From contig JAGTXX020000006.1 in the NCBI GenBank assembly GCA_019044685.2, forward strand, positions 2,313,501 to 2,377,500: a DNA stretch of 64,000 nucleotides, in the 5' to 3' direction. Each line of letters opens with the position of its first letter. Position 1 is the stretch's first letter. Both the position numbers and the translations under genes were made by a program. Positions 13,701 to 25,700 of this stretch are shown one piece after another. A model generated the notes under the pieces. It did not search any database. It worked only from the letters and a program-made list of their open reading frames with translations, and was not told the origin of the DNA. The DNA comes from Nannochloris sp. 'desiccata'. Its lineage: Eukaryota > Chlorophyta > Trebouxiophyceae > Chlorellales > Chlorellaceae.

Positions 13701-16700
13701 AATATTTCCCGTATCCGCTCTGTCCTTGCACCCAAAGTAGACAGCGCTCGCTTGTGGTCAACCCACACAAAACTTCATCCTTCGAGCATGCACGTTGTCT
13801 TTTCTTCTGTCGCTGCTCTTCTCGGCTCCCCCGGCCAAGCCAACTACGCTGCTGCCAACGCTATTCTTGATGCCATGGCCGAGTCTTGGCAATCACAAGG
13901 TTCTTCAGGTCTGAGTGTCCAGTGGGGTGCTTGGGCGGAAGGTGGTATGGCAGCTGCCAACGCAGCTACCGCAAAGGCAGTAGAAAGAATGGGCATGGGC
14001 ATGGTCGAGCCGACTGGTGGTATGGGGGCTTTGCAATCCATGTTAATGCAAGCTTCTATCTCTACTTTGCCAGTGTACTCTGCGATTCCGTTCAGATGGA
14101 GTACATTTATGGGAAGGTTGCAAGGAAATATGGTGCCGCCTATGTTTAGTGAATTTGAAAGCTACTGGAGTGCACCGGCTGTTGAAACGACGACTGCAAC
14201 TGAAACTGCTACAGCTGAGCCTAGCTTATTTGCTGGATCTTCTGTAACAGCAGCTCCTCGTAGCACTAGTCGTATCTCTCCTGCAGGAAGAAGAGCTGGT
14301 GGTCCTTCTATGCGAGGAAAGAAGAAGGTGCTGGCTGCCATCGGGGCAGGAGCAGCAGCGGGAGTTGCAGTTGCTGCTGCGGTTCCTGCTGCTTCCACCG
14401 GTCCCTCTGCCGAAGCCATGTCTTCTCAAGTTCACGACGCTGTCAAGTCTGTTTTAGGCTCTTCTGTAGGCGGTGATGACCCTCTTATGCAAGCTGGGCT
14501 TGATTCTTTAGGCTCTGTAGAATTGAAAAATGCTTTAGAAAGACGCAGTGGGGTCGAATTACCTTCTACCTTGGTGTTTGATTATCCTACAGTCAATGCG
14601 TTATCTGGATTCTTAGCTGGAAAGTTGACTTCTTCTTCTTCAGCAGTTGCAGGCTCTGCAGCGGCTACTAGAGAGGCAGACGAGGAGTATGAAGAAATGA
14701 AGCACACTGGAGGAGAATCGCTGTCTTTGTTTGCTGATAATGACTACTATTATGATGACTCTGCTGGTCCAGTTGCTGCAGTTCCTGGAGGCTTCTCAGG
14801 CCTCTGGCAGTCAATGGGTCCTCAGCTCGTCGGTGTCAGCTCTCTTTGCGCCCGTTCTTCTGGCGATGCCTTATTACAACTCCTTCCTGCTGATTGCCCT
14901 ACTCCAGTGCCTTTGGATCGCTGGGATGTTGAAGCACAAGCGGAGCTTTGTGCTGGTATTCCAGTGCAATATGGCGTTTTCCTGCCTAACGTTGCATTGT
15001 TTGACGCCGCTGCATTTAGTTTGTCCGACACCGAAGCTGCGTTAATGGATCCACAGCAGAGGATGTTGTTAGAAACTGTTGCTGAAGCTGGTTTACCTTA
15101 CTCTCAGCTGCTAGCAGATGAAGAGCTCCGTGCTGATTGGGGCGTCTTTGTGGTATGTACTTACATTTCATGTTCGAATCAATAGAGGTTTTTTTTCCCG
15201 CATACCTTTAAAAGTTCTATCCATTTCTAATAATAATCTAATTAATTCAAAATCTTCTTTGCAGGGTACTTCATCCAATGATTATGCCAAGTTGGCATCA
15301 AAAACTGTCCGTGGAGTCACTGCCTATTCCGCCACAGGCACCGCTCTCAGCGTTGTCTCTGGCCGTGTTTCCTACGCCATGCGTCTCAAAGGTCCTGCAG
15401 TCACTGTAGATACCGCCTGTTCCTCTTCCCTCGTTAGTATGCACATGGCTTTTGTGAGTATCATGCTGGGCCATGCTTCGCTCGCGTACAATTCTGGAGT
15501 CAATTTGTGCCTGGTCCCTGAAACTCCAGCTATGTTCCAGCGTGCTGGAATGATGACTCCAGATGGTCGATGCAAAACGTTAGATGCAGCTGCGGATGGC
15601 TATGTACGTGCTGAATCTGTTGTCACAGCATTGCTGCAAGGCATCAACGGAGAAGAAAGTTTTGAAGGAGAAGAAGGAAACAGCCGTTGGTGTGTAATAT
15701 TGCATGGTACAGCTGTCAACCAAGGTGGTAGATCAAGCACTCTCACCGCGCCAAATGGTCCAAGTCAGCAAGACGTGCTGCGCAATGCTTTGCGAAATGC
15801 AGAGGCAGCGCCTTACCAAGTCGCTGGTTTGCAAATGCATGGTACTGGAACTCCGCTTGGAGATCCTATTGAAGTTGGCGCTGCTTCTGCTGTGTTTATG
15901 GAAGGCCAAGGTATCGAACGTGCAGGTCAATCTTTGACGTTGATGGCTTCAAAGTCGTGGCTAGGTCATGCTGAGCCTGCTGCGGGTATGGTGGGCTTGA
16001 CTCACGCTGCTTCTGCGCTCAGCCATGGAGCTGCTCTCGGTATCTCCCACTTGCGAGAGCTCAATCCCTATGTAGTTTCGAGCTTGAAATTAACAGGGCA
16101 GAACCAAGGAAGCTGGGTATTGCCTCGCACCACCTTTAGCGCTGGTGCTTGGAAGGAAGAGACGCTTTGTGGCATTAGTGCCTTTGCTTTCCAAGGTACT
16201 AACGCACACGTTATTGTCCAGAAACCTGAAGAAATAACCTCTTTCTGGAGTTTGGATAATAATAATAATACCATTAAAGATGGTTCATTTGCTGCTGTGT
16301 GGCAAAGAGAAAGGCAGTGGGTAGCTCCTGCACCTCATATTTTGCTTCAAAGCACTCGCAGCATTCCTGGAAACACCTCATTTGAATGTTTCTTAAGTGC
16401 AGTACCGCGTTTAGCTTACATTTGGGATCATCAAGTCTCTGGCAAGCCTGTGTTCCCTGGTGCTGGGTACCTAGAAATTGCAGCTGCAAGTGTAGGCCTT
16501 GCTTTGTTGCCTCAGAAAACTGCCGCGACCTCCACTGCGGTTGCTACATTGGTTGGAGCTGCTATTCCCGCAGCATTGCCTCTTCCTGCAAAGCAGCTCT
16601 CAAATACCCCAGTAGTTTTACGCTGTGTTTTGGAACAAAATTCTGGACAGTTACGTATTGCTTCTTCTCCTGCTGGATTTAAACAAGAGCATCTCACAGC

Positions 16701-19700
16701 TGCTACAGTGGTTGCTAAAGTCAGCGTTGAAAGTCCAGCCTCAACTCGTGAGCTTTACGGTCAACGCTCCTGTTTATCCCATGTTTTAATTAGACCTAGC
16801 GGTAAACACTCTTCTTTCTCTGTATCTTCCATTGCTGTTGTGGATAACGCTGCCAAAGATACTTCAGAAATCTTCAACGCAGCCTCTCTTGACAATTGTC
16901 TTCAACTAGGAGCTGCTGAATCCAGTCTTACTTCAGAGTTGCGCATCCCTGCTGGACTTGATGGACTCGTCATTGGAGAGGATGGCGCAGCGCTTGCATC
17001 ATCTGTTTTGTGGGCGCGTAGCAGGGAGCTCAGTGTAGGAAATGTTACTTACTCGTTAAATTCTGAAAACTTGGGCTCGGCAACGGGCCTGGTTATTGAC
17101 AGACTTGAAACAAAATCTCTCACTCGTGGTGGAGCAACAGCTGCTGTGGATTCTGCTACAAGTAAAGCTGCTGTATCTACATCTGAAGCAATGCTTTATC
17201 AGATTGGATGGCCAGCAACTGAACCAACACCGGAAGTTGAGAGCGCTGTATCCTTGTTGGCAACAACTAAACAGCAAGGTGGGGGTCATATTTCTCTAGT
17301 ATATACTGAGCCTGTTGGATATGTTGCCTCTGCTATGGAAGCTTTACAGCGTGTTTTAGAAGACCAGCAGGGTATGGGTATCCAAATAAATACCAGAGAT
17401 AGTATTACTGGAGTAGGCTTATTATCGTTGCTTCCTGGCCCATCAGATAGCGGAAGCACACGTAGTGGTGCTGCTGCAAGTGCCGCCCTGCATGGGTTGA
17501 TGCGTTCTGCAGGTGCAGAATACAAATCTGTATCATTTGGATGCGTTGATAATGACTCTTTATCAATGCAACGCGCTTCCTCTCGTGATGCTGCTGCTCT
17601 CAAATTGACGAAGATTGCAGGGGATGAGAATGCCTTTGGTGCTGCGGCAAGAGGAAAAGTGCGGCACGCAGCACACCTCGGTGCGTCTGCTACAACGCAA
17701 GATAAAGGACCTTTCCATCTCATGCCTTCTCCACGCGGTGCGTTGAATAACCTTGCTGCACTGCCAGTGGACACTGCAAAGCCTGGAGCTGGCGAGGTGG
17801 TCATGGCGGTGCGAGCGGTGGGTATCAATTTCAGAGATGTGCTGAATGTGTTGGGTATGTACCCAGGAGACCCTGGTCCACCTGGTGGTGATTGTGCTGG
17901 TGTTGTGTTATCTGTTGGTCAGGGAGTAACGCACTTGAAGCCAGGCGATGCTGTGTTTGGTTTGGCGGCCGGAAGCTTGGGCTCCCACGTCCGTGTGCCT
18001 GCTGCCAGGCTCGCTGCCGTGCCCTCTACCCTGAGCTTTGAAGCAACTGCCAGCACACCTACTGTGTTTATCACGGTTGATATGGCGTTCAGACAGGCTG
18101 GATCTGTACAACCTAACGAACGTGTGCTGGTGCATGCCGCTGCGGGGGGTGTCGGCCTTGCCGCCATACAGCAAGCAGCTGCTCTTGGCGGACAAGTCAT
18201 TGCCACTGGTGGCAGTACGTATAAACGCAATTTAGTGCGCAGCCTTGGTGCTCGCGCAGCTCTAGGATCTCGCGATACCATGTTTGTGAGTGAATTGGCT
18301 GAGCTTGATGGTGCCGATGTGGTGCTCAACAGCTTGACCTCCAGCGGCATGGTTGCTGGTTCTTTGTCAGTCTTGCGTTCTGGCGGTCGGTTTGTAGAGA
18401 TCAGTAAACGTGATATTTGGAGTCCAGCAAGAGTAGCTCAAGAGCGTCCTGATGTTTTGTACAACTTAGTGGCTGTCGACTTTTTGCCTGACCGTGCTGT
18501 TCACAGCGCCTTGGTGCGTTTGGGCTCCCAACTTGCTGCTGGCATTTTACAGCCTCTTCCTCAGGTGGTTCACGAGCTGTCCGCAGTGCAATCAGCTCTT
18601 CGTCAGATGTCTCAAGCCCGCCACGTTGGCAAGATCGTGGTCAAGGCTCCTAGCGAGCAACAGGCCTCCGTTGCTGGCAGCGTGCTTGTGACTGGTGGCC
18701 TTGGCACTCTTGGCTCTCTCACCTCTGCTTGGCTTGCATCTTCTTATTCTTCTAAATTAGCTGTGCACGCCACTGGCCGTACCGGTCGTTTTAACGACGC
18801 GAATGAGCTGTCTGCTCTTGTGGTTGCAGGCCAGTTTTGTGGAGAGGTGACCTTGACTAGCGCTGACGCCTCCTGCTTTGAGGACGCTCGTATGCTGTGC
18901 ACTGGCCGCCCTGTTGTCGGTCTTATGCACGCGAGTGGTGTATTAGCGGATGCTACTTTACGGAATCAAACTTTGCGTGGAGTGCGCACTGTGTATGCCC
19001 CCAAGATTGCTGCCTTGCAGCGCTTGAGCGGCAGCACCGCTGCTCACCCCGGCGCTTTCCAAGTTTTATTCTCTTCTGTTGCAGCTCTGCTGGGCTCTCC
19101 CGGACAGGCCAACTACAGTGCAGCCAATTCTCAACTCGATGCCTTAGCTGTAACTTCTCAACAGAAGGGAGCTGTAGCTACTAGCGTGCAGTGGGGTGCG
19201 TGGGCTGGTGCAGGCATGGCTGCTGGCGATGCCTCCACGAAAGCTCGTGTTGAGCGCACTGGCCTCGGTTTAGTTGAACCGGGCCCTGGTCTTGCTGCAA
19301 TGTCAAGTTTGTTACGTCAACGCCCTGCTGCTACGCCTGCTTTGCTCGCTGCAGTGCCGTTTAAATGGGAACGCTTCTTGCAATTCCAATATCGGGGTCA
19401 AACTGTTCCTGCTATGTTTGAAGACTTCATCAAGATCTCTTCAAATAATGAAGTATCATCTCAAATGCAACAGCAGCAAGTTATGACGACCGCCACAGCT
19501 GCAGCAACAGCAGGTGGTGTTGGAGTGCCTGAGGCTAATAGAGAAGAATACATGTTGACTCTAGTCAACGACGCTGTGCATGCTGTGCTTGGTACTACCG
19601 TCGACCCTGGTCAACCCCTCATGGCTGCTGGGTTAGATTCTCTCAGTGCTGTAGAGTTTAGAAATGGATTGGAATCAAGAGTGGGTGTTGAACTCCCTTC

Positions 19701-22700
19701 GACCCTGGTATTTGATTATCCTACTGTAGACTCTATGGCTGCTTTCCTCGTCAAAAAAGTGAAACCAGCAACTACAGTAGCAGCTGTGGGGTCTACTACC
19801 ACTTCTGTTGCAGATTTCGGTGGCTATATCTCTACCACAGGAGCTGGCAGCAACGACGTGGGAGTAGTAGCACAATCACAACAACGTGGCTACAATACTA
19901 CTATTGTAATCAGCGGAATGGCAATTAAATCACCTTCCAATGCCCTCGCTACTATTAACCCTGTAGATGCGTCCACCCTCATTCCTTATAGTCGGTGGGA
20001 TGTTGATTTACACGAGGGTTTATATGGCGGGGTGCCCGTACGATTCGGACCTACTTTAAAGGGAATTGAGTCGTTTGATACACAGGCAATGATGATGTCT
20101 GATGCGGAAGCAGTGTTGATGGATCCACAACAGAGATTGTTGTTGGAGCTGACAGGGGAACTGCTGTTGCAAGGTGGTAGTAGTGTTACGCCAGTGTCTC
20201 TGGGCGCCTTTATTGGATTGTCATCTACAGATTATGCAAAGGTAAAACCTTAAAATTCAAATTTAATACCAGCTTTTTATTTCAAACTTCATTGGTTTTT
20301 TTCCCTCGTCAATATTCTTACCTGTTCCGACTTCCCTCTTCTTCATTCTTAATTCTTTACAGGTCATGGCAAAGCATGTGCACGGTGTGACTGCCTATAC
20401 AGCCACTGGTAATACCCTCAGTGTAGCTTCTGGTCGTATTTCTTACGCCTTTGGACTCCGCGGTCCTGCTTTGACCATAGACACAGCATGCTCTTCCTCC
20501 CTGGTCAGTTTACACACCGCCTTTAATGCAATTACCCTTGGGCAGTGCACCCAAGCAGTGAATGCAGGAGCGAATTTAATGCTTTCTGTAGACACTCCTG
20601 CTGCGTTTGCTAAATCTGGTATGCTTGCTGCTGATGGTCGATGCAAAACTTTGGATGCAGCTGCTGATGGCTATGTCCGTGCTGAAGCAGCAGGCGCGTA
20701 TTTCTTGCAATCTAGCACTTCTAGCTCTCTTTCTGAAGTAGTCTACGCTGTATTGAGAGCCACATCTGTCAACCAAGATGGCCGGTCTAGTTCTCTTACA
20801 GCGCCTAATGGCCCAGCTCAACAAGACGTTATCCGCTCTGCTCTGTCTGCTGCAGAAATGCAACTTGCAGAGCTCAATGGCGTTGAAATGCACGGCACTG
20901 GAACTGGCCTAGGTGATCCTATTGAAATTGGCGCTTTAGCAGCTGTAGTAGAAGGTAGAAGCAGTAGTACTTCTGGTGCGCTTCCTTTAGTTTTAATGGC
21001 TGGAAAGTCTTTAATGGGTCACTCGGAGCCAGCAGCGGGTGTGATGGGCATTGCTCACGCACAGCTTGCTGTCAATGGAAACGCTGCTTTGCCATTATTG
21101 CATTTGCACTCGGTAAATGCTTATATTGCACCTGTCTTAAAACAGAGTGCTGGAAACTGGTCTTTACAGCGCAACCTTGGAGCACTTCCTGCTTCAGGCA
21201 GCGTGAACACACCCCTTCTCACAGTTGGAGTGAGTTCTTTTGCGTTCCAAGGAACCAATGCCCACGCATTAGTTTCTTCGTCAATTAATAATGCAACAGA
21301 TACGCCACAGTGTTCTACATGGAAGCGTAGCAGATACTGGGTTCATCCCAGCATGCACAGCATGGTCAGCATGGTCAACGCTGGTTCAAATGGACTTTCT
21401 TCCTTTGAAGCTCATTTTGGTACTGCACGACTGGCTGAATTTACCTCTGCGGTCTCGTTGAACAGTCAAGCTGTTTTAAGCATGGGTGTTGCATTGCAAT
21501 TACCTGCTGCTGCAGTAAATCAGCTGTCTCTTTCCTCGGCAGCAGGAGCCGGCACATCACCGATACTTGCAAATGTTGCTCTGACTGCTGTGCGGTTCGC
21601 CCCTGCAATGATACTCGGATGTGTTGTTGATGGTAAATCTGGTGAATTTGAATTACATGGTTCAGAATCTAGTGGTCAATCACGCTGTGGAACTGGTAGA
21701 TATGGATTGGCAGCTGCTGAATCCCCTACCCCCACCCTCGTGGCTGCTGCGACGGCACCTACCAAGCACTCTGTTCTGCTTTCTTCCATTATTGATTCTA
21801 GGATTAGTTCACCGTCTACAACGGCGTTTATTACTGTAGATGCTGCAAATGAAGCTATTGGATCTGCTGCTGCACTTGAAAGTGCATTTGCAATTGAGAG
21901 TAATGGTCTTTTGATTTCATCAGCGGCTGGAGTTGTCGTTGGCTCTTTTGAAAATTATCAAGCCTCTACTCTTACCTTAACTTCTGCACCCACTGGAATC
22001 TCCTTATTTGGGACTAAAAAAGATGCTTTGATAGCTGTCAACGGTATTTCTGCTAGAGGAGGAGGAGTTTTGCTTCATCCTGCATCTGGAGCTGCGGCGG
22101 AGGTTTCTGAAGAGGAAGGTGCTGTTTACGAGACAGTCTGGGTTGCTAGCAAGCCAGAAACCGCTCTTGATTCGTACTCCACTGCTTTAGGTGGTGCTGT
22201 CATATGCAATAATAAATCTGGAAGCGGTGCTGGCTATTCTTTAGCTGCCCTGAAAGCTGGCTTGATTGAAACTGTTGGCAATGGAGATGCCGCTGTTACT
22301 GCAGCCGTGCAACCAGCATGGCTGCCTGCTTCAATGCCTTCTTCTCACAGCAGCTTTTCATTAAACGGAGCTGCTGTGCGTGGTATGCTCAAGGCGGTAT
22401 CCCATGAACTGCCAGCAGTGCAGACTGAAGTGGTTTCTTCCGATGCAGCCACTGCTCCGTGGCAATTAAACTTCTCTTCTTCTTCTCAGACTACTGCTGG
22501 CAACAGAAGTGATGTCCATGGCATTGCATCTGCTGCGCGTGCTGTATTTGAACCCCGTCTTCTGTCAACAGCACGGGCCACAGCTGCTGCCTCCCAGAGT
22601 AATTTCAAAGAAAAGTGCAAATTCGAAGGACTTCAGCTCGTTACTGGAGGCTCTGGTGTTCTTGCAGGCCACACTGCACTTTGGCTGCTCAATTGCGGTG

Positions 22701-25700
22701 CTTCTGGTGTCCGATTAGCGAGCAGAAGTGGTGCGCTGCCGAGTGTAAAGGCTTTGACTAGCAACAGCAACCAGTTTGCTAATGCTATGGTGACTGCGGT
22801 GAAAGCTGATGCTTCTTTCAATAGCGATTTAAGAGAAGTTTTATTGGTTGGTGGTGGCGATGTGAGAGGTGTTTTCCATGCTGGAGGCGTTCTTGTAGAC
22901 GCGACTCTTGCTAACCAGACCCTATCTGGCCTCAGACAGGTATGCTATTTACATAATTATTAATAAAATTATCTGAGTTTACGAGAAATAAAGAGTGACT
23001 GAAGAGTAACATTTGCAATTTGAAATATTAAAAAATTATCCTTTTATCTTTGCAGGTAATGGCGCCCAAGGTGGATGCAGCAGTCGCTACTTTCCAGCTT
23101 GCGACTCTGCGCCCAATCCAGCAACATGTTCTTTTCTCTTCCGTTGCAGCCTTATTAGGCTCTCCAGGACAGACAAACTACGCTGCTGCAAATGCCACTT
23201 TGGATGCTTTATCACAGCAGACACAGCAGCTCGGAGCTGTGAGCGTCAGTGTGCAATGGGGTGCTTGGGCCAGCGCTGGCATGGCAACGCAAGATAAGTC
23301 TACTGCAATGCGTCTTCAACGTCTGGGATTAGGTCTTATTCAGCTGGAAAGCGGGCTCAACGCTTTAGAAGCTTCTCTCAAGAGTTCTACTAGCGGTTCG
23401 AGTGTACTTGCCTCTGTTCCTTTCCTTTGGCCGCAATTTATCCAAGCAGCTAAAAAGCCTTTAGCACCCATCTTTGCTGAATTTGAGACGGTTTCTGCTA
23501 TTCAATCTAGCGAAATCGGCTCATCTGTTGCTGGTGCTCCTGTCGTAGCTGGCGTTGATGTTGCCGTCGTCCATAGCAACGTGCAAGACGCAGTTTCTCG
23601 CATTTTAGGCTCTGCTGTCCCTGCATCTGAGCCCCTTATGGCTGCAGGATTAGACTCTCTAGGTGCTGTGGAGTTGCGCAACAGTTTAGAAGGCTCCTTT
23701 GGAATGCAGTTACATTCGACCCTGGTATTTGATTATCCTACTGTAGATTCTATTTCTGAGTTTTTAGCTGCAAAACTCGGTGGTAGATCGTCCTCTGGTG
23801 GTGCAATGGGAATTGCTGCTGGAGGAGCAGGTGCATTTGCACTGGGATCAGCTTTCCTGCCAAATACTAACAAGTCTTTAGTTCCCTCCTCGGCAGCTGC
23901 TGCAGCAGGCCCAGCTTTGGTGATCGGCACAGCCTGGCGTAGCCCTAAAAGCGCATTTGCTTTCACTCAAGAGATCGATGCTGTCGGTGTTGTTCCTTAC
24001 CAACGATGGGATTTGGAAGCTGAAAACCCTTTAGCTGCTCGTTTTGGCGGGTATTTCTCAGATATTGCTTCTTTTGATGCGACTGCCTTTAGTGTCCCAG
24101 ACACTGAGGCTTCATTAATGGATCCTCAGCAACGATTGGTTCTTGAGTGCGTTGGTGAAGCTCTTCTCAGTTTTGCTCCAAATACTACTGCAGCGTCTGC
24201 TGTTGCCCCTATGGCTTCTAGAGGTGTGTATGTAGGCTTGGCAAGTTCTGATTATGGAGCCATGGTGCATCGGTATGCAGAGAAGGGTGCCTTCCACGCG
24301 AGTTCTAACGCTGTTTCTGTCGCTTGTGGACGTGTTTCCTATACATTTGGTATGCGTGGACCTTGTCTCAGCATTGATACCGCGTGTTCAGCTTCTTTAG
24401 TGGCTACTCATTTGGCTGCACGTGGTCTTGCTGAAGGCGCTGCCAGCGTTTCGTATGCAGCAGGAGTGCACGTGCAGTGCACACCGACGTCTACTTCCTA
24501 TGTTTGGACTGCAAGTATGTTGTCGCCATCTGGAAGGTGTAGAGCTTTGGATTCTTCTGCGGATGGATATGTAAGAGGAGAGCTTTGCGGTGTTGCTGTG
24601 CTTACCACGGCCGAAGTTTACTATGGTGGTACCAACCCCGGCGACTTTAATGGATCAAGAGCACCTCTTGCTATCCTTGGCTCTGCTGTCAATCAAGACG
24701 GCCGTTCTAGCTCTCTGACAGCACCTAATGGGCCTGCACAGCAAGAAGTAATTCGTGCTGCCTTGGCCTTGGGTGGAGTCTCAGCTGCCGAGGTGGCTTC
24801 TCTTTCGATGCACGGAACTGGTACTGCGTTGGGAGATCCTATTGAGGTAGGAGCTGCAATGACTGTATACTCTTCTGTCTCTGGTAGTTCCCTTCCGCTT
24901 ACGTTGACAGCGAGTAAGTCTTGGGTGGGTCACGCTGAGCCTGGCGCTGGGCTTGCAGGCCTTCTCCTTGCCAAGCACACTGCTACCCAGGCAACTGCCA
25001 TTCCTTTACTGCACTTACGGTCAGTCAACCCCTATGTTGCTAATACTTTAGAAGAAAATAACAAGAATTTCGGTAGGGAAGCACTCTTGCCAAAACAATT
25101 TGGTCCTCAGATTGGCAGCGATGAAAATAGGATTGTGGGTGTCAGTGCCTTTGCTTTCCAAGGTACCAATGCACACGCTGTCATCAAATCGTCATTCTTC
25201 CCGTCTGAGAATACCACTGACAGTGTGCTCACGTGGAAAAAGAGACGGCATTATGTCCTTCCAGAAGCTCATTTGCTTTTACAAACAGCCGTCTCTGTTG
25301 TTCCTTCTTCTGGTCAAGTTTCTCTAGTAGCAGATCTTTCTTCCCCTCAGCTTGCCTTCCTGTGGGATCATAAAGTTATGGGTAAATCTATTTTCCCTGG
25401 TGCTGGGTACTTTGAAGCAAGTAGCAGAGCTGTAGGTATGCTCTTGCCCGATTTGGCCTCTACCGGCTCTCACTACGAGGCTGTGACCGACGCTATCATC
25501 TCTGCACCGTTGATGCTGCCAACAGTAGAGAAGGTTGGAGCAATGGTAAAAAATAGCGTTTTGCTGAATGTAGAGATGAACGTTCGCAGTGGTGCGTTGG
25601 CTATTAAATCTTCTGTTGTTGCGACAGGAGCGGTGACTACTCATGTCAGCGCCTCTGCTGGTTTACTTCTTTCTTCCTTAAATATTAATGTGGTTACTTT

